A DNA stretch of 12,447 nucleotides from Deltaproteobacteria bacterium (lineage in GTDB: Bacteria > Desulfobacterota > Anaeroferrophillalia > Anaeroferrophillales > Tharpellaceae): contig JAADEO010000027.1 of the NCBI GenBank assembly GCA_013153415.1, positions 1 through 12,447 on the forward strand, in the 5' to 3' direction. The position numbers and the translations under genes were made by a program. How positions within the stretch are numbered: the first letter of the stretch is position 1; each line of letters opens with the position of its first letter. Of this stretch, positions 7,209 to 12,447 are shown piece by piece. The notes below the pieces were generated by a model, which saw only the letters and a program-made list of their open reading frames with translations, was not told the origin of the DNA and searched no databases.

Positions 7209-7252
7209 CCGGTAATCGGAGGAAGCCGTTTCACGGTTTTCTCCGGCCGGAG
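7207..7252 (+). promoter_or_regulatory. Leader with mutually exclusive stems upstream of psd
   Basis: CGGAGGAAGCCG (7217-7228) pairs with CGGTTTTCTCCG (7234-7245), a 12-bp stem with two G-U pairs and a 5-nt loop. The 3' arm is also the first half of a perfect palindrome CTCCGGCCGGAG (7241-7252). Its 5' arm can instead pair with CTCCG at 7207-7211, which is present only in transcripts read through from ilvC. No T-run follows, so it is not a standard terminator. The rest of the leader to the psd start shows no strong structure. Confidence 0.5.
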
Positions 7253-7315
7253 ATCTGACCGGGTCCATCTGGTGATAACGAGGAGTTCGTAACCTTAAAG
7301 ACGGGATATCTAGAC

Positions 7316-7984
7316 GTGAAATTCGATCAAATCCCCCTGTTGAACAAAATTCATCCGGAGGGGTTGCGCTGGGTTTTCGGGTTCGGCCTGGCGACCCTGT
7401 TGTTTATGTTTTTGGGTTGGGGTTGGCTCTGGAAACTGACCCTGTTGCTGACAATCTTCTGTGGCGCATTTTTTCGTGATCCCGAGCGTTTCCCGCCTCT
7501 CAAGGAGGGCAGCGTGGTTTCGCCGGCAGACGGCCGGGTGCTCGCCGTCGAGGAGACCGAAGCTCCGGCCATGGCCGGAATGGGGGAGTGTTTCAAAGTC
7601 AGCATCTTCATGTCGATTTTCAATGTCCATGTCAACCGCTTTCCGGTCGCTGGCCGGGTGGTCGGGATCCATTACCGTCCGGGCAAATTCTTTTCCGCCG
7701 ATCTCGACAAGGCTTCGGAAGAGAATGAGCGCAATCTCATCGTCATGGAAGACGAGGCGGGTCGACGTATCGCCTTTGTCCAGATCGCCGGGCTGATCGC
7801 CAGGCGCATTGTCTGTTTCGTCGAGCCTGACGACCGGGTGGAAAAGGGAGAGCGTTGTGGCCTGATCCGTTTCGGTTCCCGGGTCGAAGTTTTCCTGCCG
7901 AGGTCGGCCGAAGTCGATGTTGCGGTGGGTCAGCACGTCAAAGCGGGCGAGACCATAATTGCCTACTTGCCAAGTGATACCTGA
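7316..7984 (+). CDS. psd: Phosphatidylserine decarboxylase, short (archaetidylserine decarboxylase-like) type
   Basis: Psd decarboxylates phosphatidylserine to phosphatidylethanolamine at the inner membrane, using a pyruvoyl group made by self-cleavage. The 222-residue product is the short form lacking the long N-terminal part of the E. coli enzyme. A hydrophobic N-terminal stretch (about residues 18-48) should anchor it. FFRDPERFPP follows, then SPADGRVLAVEE, NVHVNRFPVAG and IAGLIARRIVC. The cleavage site is in RFGSRVEVFLP, between Gly187 and Ser188, giving a beta chain of 187 and an alpha chain of 35 residues. The only reasonable start is GTG 7316. Its upstream match is a poor GGGA at 7303-7306; the better AGGAG (7281-7285) is 30 nt away. 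pssA follows, so substrate-making and substrate-using enzymes are linked. Confidence 0.93.
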   Translation: MKFDQIPLLNKIHPEGLRWVFGFGLATLLFMFLGWGWLWKLTLLLTIFCGAFFRDPERFPPLKEGSVVSPADGRVLAVEETEAPAMAGMGECFKVSIFMSIFNVHVNRFPVAGRVVGIHYRPGKFFSADLDKASEENERNLIVMEDEAGRRIAFVQIAGLIARRIVCFVEPDDRVEKGERCGLIRFGSRVEVFLPRSAEVDVAVGQHVKAGETIIAYLPSDT

Positions 7985-8037
7985 TTGTGTTATCTTGGTA
8001 TAAACGGTTGTTTCATTTCTCAGCGTAAGGAGCTGTT

Positions 8038-8781
8038 TTGATACGCGGCATCTACCTGTTGCCCAATCTTTTTACGATGGGCAACCTCTTTTGCGGTTTT
8101 TTCGCCATCATTTCGGCGATCAAGGGTGATTACGTCACCGCTGCCAGCGCCATCATCGTCGCCAATCTCTTCGATATCCTCGATGGCAAAGTCGCCCGGA
8201 TGATGAAAGCGACCAGTCGCTTCGGTATGGAGTTCGATTCGCTTGCCGATCTGATCTCCTTCGGGGTCGCACCTGCCCTTTTGATTTTCCAGTGGAGTCT
8301 TTCTTCTTTCGGGCGTTTCGGCTGGCTGGCCGCATTCCTTTTTGTCGCCTGCGGAGCCCTGCGTCTGGCTCGTTACAATGTCCAGGCCGCCTCGGCTGAA
8401 AAGGGAGTTTTCAACGGTTTGCCGATTCCGGCTGCGGCCAGCATGGCGGCGACCACGGTGCTGATCGCCGATCACCTCGGAGCCACCGGTCTGGAGCGCA
8501 ATATCGTTCTGCTGCTGCTCTGCTACGCCTTGGCTTTCCTGATGGTCAGCAATATCAAGTATCCCGCCTTCAAAGACACTATCTTCCAGGGGCGGGCGCC
8601 GTTCATCGCTCTGGTGATGATGGCGATGGCTTTCATTGTTATTGCGGCCGAACCGCAGATCTCCCTGTTCATTCTTTTCCTGGCCTACGTTTTTTCCGGC
8701 CCGGTCAAGACCCTATTGGGTCTAGGAGGGCTGCTAAGAAAGCGGTCCCAGGGGTGTGACGAGGAGACGATTGTGGAGTAG
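8038..8781 (+). CDS. pssA: CDP-diacylglycerol--serine O-phosphatidyltransferase
   Basis: PssA joins CDP-diacylglycerol and L-serine to give phosphatidylserine, the substrate of the Psd encoded just upstream, in the cytoplasmic membrane. The 247-residue protein is a CDP-alcohol phosphatidyltransferase with several hydrophobic segments, as expected for a multi-pass membrane enzyme. The family signature D-x2-D-G-x2-A-R-x8-G-x3-D-x3-D is complete: Asp46, Asp49, Gly50, Ala53, Arg54, Gly63, Asp67 and Asp71. The opening RGIYLLPNLFTMGNLFCGF is typical of PssA of the small Bacillus-like subclass. The start is TTG 8038, 5 nt after TAAGGAG (8026-8032); no better start exists near it. A strong terminator 36 nt after the stop ends the psd-pssA unit. 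Confidence 0.94.
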   Translation: MIRGIYLLPNLFTMGNLFCGFFAIISAIKGDYVTAASAIIVANLFDILDGKVARMMKATSRFGMEFDSLADLISFGVAPALLIFQWSLSSFGRFGWLAAFLFVACGALRLARYNVQAASAEKGVFNGLPIPAAASMAATTVLIADHLGATGLERNIVLLLLCYALAFLMVSNIKYPAFKDTIFQGRAPFIALVMMAMAFIVIAAEPQISLFILFLAYVFSGPVKTLLGLGGLLRKRSQGCDEETIVE

Positions 8782-8817
8782 AGCGCCACGTTGAAGAATA
8801 TTTTTCGAGTCAGCTGA

Positions 8818-8854
8818 AACCCCCGGGACCGCGTTGCCGTTCCGGGGGTTTTTT
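8818..8854 (+). terminator. Intrinsic terminator after pssA
   Basis: AACCCCCGGGAC (8818-8829) pairs with GTTCCGGGGGTT (8839-8850), a 12-bp stem with one G-U pair and a 9-nt loop. It runs into six T residues (8849-8854). The structure is strong and unambiguous and separates psd-pssA from leuA. In DNA it is nearly symmetrical, but the opposite strand has only a short T-run and no gene facing it. Confidence 0.95.
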
Positions 8855-8912
8855 ATTGCTGCAATATGCGACGATATCAATATGAGAATTTGAGAATAGA
8901 GGAGAAAAGGTG

Positions 8913-10451
8913 ATGGCTAAAGACAGAGTATTTGTTTTCGATACGACCTTGCGCGATGGCGAACAGTCGCCCGGGGCCAGCATGAACGTGGAAGAGAAAC
9001 TGATGGTCGCCCGGCAGCTGGAGAAGCTCGGCGTCGATATCATCGAGGCCGGGTTTCCGATCGCATCCGAAGGCGATTTCGCCGGCGTCAAGCTGGTGTC
9101 AGACGAGATCCGCGACTGCCAGGTGGCCGGCCTGGCCCGGGCCAATCGCGAGGATATCGACCGGGCCTGGGCGGCTTTGAAGAATGGTGCCGATCCCCGC
9201 ATCCACACCTTCATCGCGACCTCGCCCATCCATATGAAATATAAGCTCCAGATGGAGCCCGACGCAGTCCTCGAACAGGCCGTGGAGGCGGTGAAATACG
9301 CCACTTCACTGACCTCGAATGTCGAGTTTTCGGCCGAGGACGCGACCCGCAGCGAAGTCGATTTCCTGGTGCGGATCTTCACCGCGGTGATCGAGGCCGG
9401 GGCCAGGACTATCAATATTCCCGATACCGTCGGCTATACCGTGCCGAAAGAGTATTTTTCAATGATCGAGGAGATCAAAAACCGTTTGCCGCATGGTGGC
9501 GATGGAGTGGTGATCTCGGTCCACTGTCATAATGACCTCGGCCTGGCCACGGCCAACTCGATCGCCGCCATCGAGGCCGGGGCCCGCCAGGTTGAATGCA
9601 CGATCAACGGGATCGGCGAACGGGCCGGCAACGCTTCGCTCGAAGAACTGGTAATGGCGATGCGGACCCGGCCGGAAAATTTCCCCTACGAGACCGGGAT
9701 CGTTACCACTCAGATCTATCCCTCGAGCCGCCTGGTCAGCCAGGTCACCGGGATTCGGGTTCAGCCCAACAAGGCGATTGTCGGAGCCAACGCTTTCGCC
9801 CATGAATCCGGTATTCACCAGGACGGGGTTTTGAAGAATAAACTGACCTACGAGATCATGACCCCGGAATCGGTCGGTCTCACTCAGAACAGTCTGGTCA
9901 TGGGCAAGCACTCAGGTCGCCATGCTTTCCAGGACAAGATCAGCGATCTCGGTTACGAACTGGCTCCGGAACAGGTGGAGAAGGCCTTTGTCGCCTTCAA
10001 AAACCTGGCCGACAAGAAGAAGGAGATCTTCGATGAGGATATCGACGCCCTGATCGCCGACGAGATCATTCGCATTCCCCACTATTTTCACCTCAATTTC
10101 GTCAACATCAACTCCGGCACCGTGGCTATGCCTTCGGCCACCCTCGAGATCGAAATCGAAGGCGAGATCCGGCATGGGGCCGAGTTCGGAGACGGGGCCG
10201 TGGATGCGGTTTTCAAGACCATCAAGAAGCTCACCGGCACCGCCAGCCGTCTCTTGACTTATGAGGTCAAATCCATTACAGGGGGGGCGGACGCGCTCGG
10301 GGAGGTGACTGTACGCATCCGTGAAGAAGGGATCACAGTAATGGGCCAGGGGGCTCATACCTGCGTGGTTGTCGCCAGCGCCAAGGCCTACATGAACGCT
10401 TTGAACAAGCTGGAGTACAAGAAGCGTAACCGCCCCCAGGTGACTGTTTAG
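8913..10451 (+). CDS. leuA: 2-isopropylmalate synthase
   Basis: LeuA condenses acetyl-CoA with 2-ketoisovalerate to 2-isopropylmalate, the committed, leucine-inhibited step of leucine synthesis. The 512-residue product has the N-terminal HMGL-like TIM barrel with FDTTLRDGEQSPGA, SVHCHNDLGLATANS and NGIGERAGNASLEE. The metal ligands are Asp15, His204, His206 and Asn240. Then come the linker region with HESGIHQDGVLKN and GKHSGRHAF, and the C-terminal LeuA regulatory domain (about residues 390-505) that binds leucine. Full length and the second signature favour LeuA over citramalate or homocitrate synthase. ATG 8913 has GAGGAG (8899-8904) 8 nt upstream; the GTG at 8910 is closer. The gene follows a strong terminator, so its own promoter must lie in 8855-8900. 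Only weak candidates are visible there (for example TTGCTG at 8856 with TATGAG at 8881). Confidence 0.96.
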   Translation: MAKDRVFVFDTTLRDGEQSPGASMNVEEKLMVARQLEKLGVDIIEAGFPIASEGDFAGVKLVSDEIRDCQVAGLARANREDIDRAWAALKNGADPRIHTFIATSPIHMKYKLQMEPDAVLEQAVEAVKYATSLTSNVEFSAEDATRSEVDFLVRIFTAVIEAGARTINIPDTVGYTVPKEYFSMIEEIKNRLPHGGDGVVISVHCHNDLGLATANSIAAIEAGARQVECTINGIGERAGNASLEELVMAMRTRPENFPYETGIVTTQIYPSSRLVSQVTGIRVQPNKAIVGANAFAHESGIHQDGVLKNKLTYEIMTPESVGLTQNSLVMGKHSGRHAFQDKISDLGYELAPEQVEKAFVAFKNLADKKKEIFDEDIDALIADEIIRIPHYFHLNFVNINSGTVAMPSATLEIEIEGEIRHGAEFGDGAVDAVFKTIKKLTGTASRLLTYEVKSITGGADALGEVTVRIREEGITVMGQGAHTCVVVASAKAYMNALNKLEYKKRNRPQVTV

Positions 10452-10474
10452 TGCCTTACAGGTTGTTTTCTGGT

Positions 10475-10502
10475 TTGAAAAACAAGAAAACGTTCTGATA
10501 AG
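10475..10502 (+). promoter_or_regulatory. Possible promoter in the leuA-leuC gap
   Basis: TTGAAA (10475-10480) and GATAAG (10497-10502) are spaced 16 nt apart, 4-5 of 6 matches each, in an AT-rich patch 23 nt after the leuA stop. Start would be near 10509, just before the hairpin at 10516. The match is modest; leuC may equally be transcribed from leuA. Confidence 0.3.
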
Positions 10503-10515
10503 AGTACTTATTTGC

Positions 10516-10560
10516 GGGCCGGCAACGAAGCATATGGAGCTGTGGCCGGCCCTCAATTTT
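10516..10560 (+). promoter_or_regulatory. GC-rich hairpin, terminator-like or attenuator-like, after leuA
   Basis: GGGCCGGC (10516-10523) pairs perfectly with GCCGGCCC (10545-10552), an 8-bp stem with a 21-nt loop that can partly close further (AC/GT after an A-G mismatch). TCAATTTT follows, a weak T-rich tail. It may be a partial terminator of leuA or the first element of a leuC leader. The 3' arm can alternatively pair downstream: GCCC at 10549-10552 with GGGC at 10562-10565, flanked by GAGC (10537-10540) with GCTC (10567-10570). Confidence 0.5.
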
Positions 10561-10641
10561 GGGGCGGCTCTTTCTTTGAGACCTTTATGTTGTTTCATGA
10601 TTGAACTCAGCGGGTTGTTGCGAAAGCATTTACTCTCTTAA
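10534..10641 (+). CDS. Putative leucine-rich leader peptide upstream of leuC
   Basis: An ATG at 10534 opens a 35-codon frame ending at TAA 10639-10641, 56 nt before leuC. Ten codons are leucine. An internal ATG at 10597 gives a 14-residue version, MIELSGLLRKHLLS, with five leucines and two Leu-Leu pairs shortly before the stop. TTA, otherwise scarce in these GC-rich genes, is used twice. The layout recalls leader peptides such as enteric LeuL, whose Leu codons sense charged leucyl-tRNA. Against it, neither ATG has a good ribosome site, no clear terminator precedes leuC, and the region's T-richness inflates Leu codons. If real, the shorter version is the likelier peptide. It is unlikely to be a functional protein in itself. 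Confidence 0.3.
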   Translation: MELWPALNFGAALSLRPLCCFMIELSGLLRKHLLS

Positions 10642-10655
10642 CTGACTGAGTTTAA
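10601..10655 (+). promoter_or_regulatory. Long-range stem in the leuC leader
   Basis: TTGAACTCAG (10601-10610) pairs with CTGAGTTTAA (10646-10655), 10 bp including one G-U. The 35-nt loop contains the Leu-Leu codons and stop of the mini-ORF, and a small TGC-GAAA-GCA hairpin (10619-10628). A ribosome moving through the mini-ORF would disrupt its 5' arm. The rest of the gap to the leuC ribosome site (AGGAG, 10682-10686) is AT-rich without further structure. Confidence 0.35.
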
Positions 10656-10697
10656 AGCTGTTACGGATTTCTTATATTTTCAGGAGAATATATTTTT

Positions 10698-11981
10698 ATG
10701 GCCCAGACTATTACGGAAAAGATCCTGGCCTTTCATGCCGGTCTCGATGCGGTCGAAGCCGGGCAGCTGATCGAGGCCCGGGTCGATATCGCCCTGGCCA
10801 ACGACGTGACTGCGCCGATCGCCATCGCCGAGTTCGAAAAACTCGGCGTCGAGACGGTTTTCGACAAGCAGCGGGTGCTGCTGATTCCCGATCACTTCAC
10901 TCCCAACAAGGATATAAAGTCGGCCGAGCAGGCCAAGATCGTGCGCGAGTTCGTCCAGAAGCACGAGCTCGAAAACTACTTCGAGATCGGCCGGGTCGGG
11001 ATCGAGCATGTCCTGCTGCCGGAGCAGGGGCTGGTGCTGCCCGGCGACCTCGTGGTCGGGGCCGATTCCCATACCTGCACCTACGGCGCTCTGGGGGCCT
11101 TCGCCACCGGGGTCGGGAGCACCGATCTCGCCGCGGCGATGGCCACCGGCCGGGTCTGGTTCAAGGTTCCGGAGAGCATCAAGGTTATCTACCATGGCAA
11201 GCCCGGTCCCTGGGTCGAAGGCAAGGACCTGATGCTCTATACGATCGGGCTGCTCACGGTTGACGGGGCCCTCTACCAGGCTCTCGAATTCACCGGGGAG
11301 GCGATCGACGACCTGCCGCTGTACGGCCGCATGTCGATGGCCAACATGGCGATCGAGGCCGGAGCCAAGAACGGCATCATCGCCGCTGACGCCACCACTC
11401 TCGATTATGTCCGGCCCCGGGCCCGGCGCGACTACGCGGTTTTTACCAGCGATCCCGATGCCGCCTACGTGCGTACGATCGAAATTGATGTCGCAAATAT
11501 CCGGCCCCAGGTCTCCTATCCGCCGCTGCCGGACAAGGCCAGACCGGTGGACGAGGCCGCATCCGACAATATCGCCATCGACCAGGTCGTGATCGGTTCC
11601 TGCACCAACGGCCGGATCGAGGACTTCCGTCTCGCGGCCAAAGTTCTGCAAGGCAGGAAGGCGGCGCCTTACATGCGACTTCTGATCATTCCCGGCAGCC
11701 AGGAGGTCTACCGGCAGATGGTCAGGGAGGGGTTGGTCGAGATCTTTCTCGATGCCGAGGCTCTGATTTCGCCGCCGACCTGCGGCCCCTGTCTCGGCGG
11801 TCACATGGGGATTCTTGCGGCCGGGGAGCGGGCCGTAGCCACCACCAACCGCAATTTCGTCGGCCGCATGGGGCACCCCGAGAGCGAGGTCTACCTGAGC
11901 AATCCGGCCGTGGCCGCGGCCAGCGCCGTTTTAGGCCGGATCGCGACCCCGGAAGAGGTCGCCGGAGAGGAGGTCAGATGA
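10698..11981 (+). CDS. leuC: 3-isopropylmalate dehydratase large subunit (homoaconitase/archaeal-type)
   Basis: LeuC carries the [4Fe-4S] cluster of isopropylmalate isomerase, which converts 2- to 3-isopropylmalate together with LeuD. The 427-residue product fits the shorter homoaconitase-like class (about 420 residues) rather than the roughly 465-residue enteric class. Key segments are VVGADSHTCTYGALGAFATGVG near residues 120-140 and the cluster cysteines Cys302 (GSCTNGR), Cys362 and Cys365 (CGPCLGG). Near the C-terminus is NRNFVGRMGHPESEVYLSNP. ATG 10698 is preceded by AGGAG (10682-10686) with an unusually long 11-nt spacing and AT-rich linker. The stop TGA shares its A with the leuD ATG, so the subunits are translationally coupled. 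The closely similar HacA of lysine synthesis is disfavoured by the adjacent leuA. Confidence 0.95.
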   Translation: MAQTITEKILAFHAGLDAVEAGQLIEARVDIALANDVTAPIAIAEFEKLGVETVFDKQRVLLIPDHFTPNKDIKSAEQAKIVREFVQKHELENYFEIGRVGIEHVLLPEQGLVLPGDLVVGADSHTCTYGALGAFATGVGSTDLAAAMATGRVWFKVPESIKVIYHGKPGPWVEGKDLMLYTIGLLTVDGALYQALEFTGEAIDDLPLYGRMSMANMAIEAGAKNGIIAADATTLDYVRPRARRDYAVFTSDPDAAYVRTIEIDVANIRPQVSYPPLPDKARPVDEAASDNIAIDQVVIGSCTNGRIEDFRLAAKVLQGRKAAPYMRLLIIPGSQEVYRQMVREGLVEIFLDAEALISPPTCGPCLGGHMGILAAGERAVATTNRNFVGRMGHPESEVYLSNPAVAAASAVLGRIATPEEVAGEEVR

Positions 11982-12447
11982 TGGATACTTTACAGGGCAG
12001 AGCCTGGAAATTCGGCACCGACATCGATACCGACGCCATCATCCCGGCCCGCTATCTCAATACCTCGGACCCCAAAGAGCTGGCCAAACATTGCATGGAG
12101 GATGCCGACGCGAGTTTCGCCGGCAAAGTCCAGCCCGGCGATATCATCGTCGCCGGCAAGAACTTCGGCTGCGGTTCCTCGCGCGAACATGCCCCGATCG
12201 CGATCAAAGCGGCCGGGATCTCCTGCGTCATCGCTCCGACGTTCGCCCGGATATTCTATCGCAACGCCTTCAACACCGGCCTGCTGATTCTCGAATCGGC
12301 CGAGGCCGCCGCGGCGATTGCCGAAGGCGACGAGATCAGGATCGACCCGGCCAGCGGCCTGATAGAGGATTTGACCAGCGGTCAGAGCTTCCGGGCCCGG
12401 CCGGTGCCCGAGTTCATGCGCGGTCTCCTCGAGGCCGGAGGGCTGAT
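11981..12447 (+). CDS. leuD: 3-isopropylmalate dehydratase small subunit (3' end outside window)
   Basis: LeuD is the swivelling small subunit that completes the active site of isopropylmalate isomerase with LeuC. The 155 complete codons here are nearly the whole protein of the short LeuD class (about 160-170 residues). The frame is open to the window edge. Visible are the opening WKFGTDIDTDAIIPARYLN, the substrate-specificity region AGKNFGCGSSREHAPIAI, and FARIFYRNAFNTGL. ATG 11981 overlaps the leuC stop by one base (TGATG) and lies 7 nt after AGGAGG (11968-11973). An ATG at 11978 is in frame but only 4 nt from that site. No leuB is seen; it is probably beyond the edge. Confidence 0.95.
   Translation, partial: MDTLQGRAWKFGTDIDTDAIIPARYLNTSDPKELAKHCMEDADASFAGKVQPGDIIVAGKNFGCGSSREHAPIAIKAAGISCVIAPTFARIFYRNAFNTGLLILESAEAAAAIAEGDEIRIDPASGLIEDLTSGQSFRARPVPEFMRGLLEAGGL

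Noticed and set aside
7967..8004. TTGCCA and TATAAA between psd and pssA as a separate pssA promoter
   Set aside because: The spacing is 26 nt, outside the workable range, and no better -35 pairs with TATAAA. Co-transcription with psd is simpler.
8782..8912. A T-box or other riboswitch before leuA
   Set aside because: The region between the pssA terminator and leuA is under 60 nt, too short, and no T-box-like conserved sequence is visible.
8913..10451. Reading leuA as citramalate or homocitrate synthase
   Set aside because: The 512-residue length, the LeuA-type C-terminal regulatory domain and the leuCD context fit 2-isopropylmalate synthase.
10680..11876. A 398-codon minus-strand frame opposite leuC
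   Set aside because: Shadow of the strong third-position bias in leuC; no independent protein evidence.
1..12447. Mobile elements, CRISPR arrays, tRNA or rRNA genes, toxin-antitoxin or defence modules
   Set aside because: No transposase, integrase, spaced direct repeats, tRNA-like clover sequence or rRNA signature was seen. Every long frame on the + strand is a known core gene.

Overview
The window is an ordinary, densely packed chromosomal stretch of housekeeping biosynthesis genes, all on the + strand. It is GC-rich with a strong G/C third-position bias. From memory, the orders rplM-rpsI-argC and ilvB-ilvN-ilvC-psd-pssA-leuA-leuC-leuD resemble Geobacter/Desulfuromonas/Pelobacter-type bacteria (Desulfuromonadales, the former delta-proteobacteria). 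That assignment is an inference from gene order and protein style; no rRNA gene is present to confirm it.

Layout. (1) 1-1702: the end of biotin synthase bioB, cut by the window edge, then bioF; these are consecutive late enzymes of biotin synthesis. (2) 1703-2785: a sigma70-like promoter and structured leader, then rplM (L13) and rpsI (S9), closed by a strong intrinsic terminator. (3) 2809-7200: argC (arginine synthesis), ilvB, ilvN and ilvC, i.e. both acetolactate synthase subunits and ketol-acid reductoisomerase. The first argC codon lies 23 nt beyond the terminator, so this block probably depends on read-through or on a promoter hidden in rpsI. (4) 7181-8854: a well-formed promoter inside the end of ilvC, a palindrome-rich leader, psd and pssA (phosphatidylserine decarboxylase and synthase, together making phosphatidylethanolamine), and a second strong intrinsic terminator. 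(5) 8913-12447: leuA, a 246-nt non-coding gap, leuC, and leuD cut by the window edge. These are the first two steps of leucine synthesis. IlvBN and IlvC feed the valine/leucine pathway whose product, 2-ketoisovalerate, LeuA uses; ilvD and leuB are not in the window.

I found no mobile element, CRISPR array, tRNA, rRNA, toxin-antitoxin or defence gene, and no unknown protein family. The most interesting material is in the gaps. The leuA-leuC gap holds a leucine-rich mini-ORF (10 Leu of 35 codons, ending in two Leu-Leu pairs) overlapping several alternative hairpins, which is a candidate leucine-responsive leader. The ilvC-psd gap holds repeated CTCCGG/CCGGAG blocks that can form mutually exclusive stems. 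The rplM leader and the terminator before argC are lesser candidates for RNA-level control. These are sequence-based hypotheses, not demonstrated systems.
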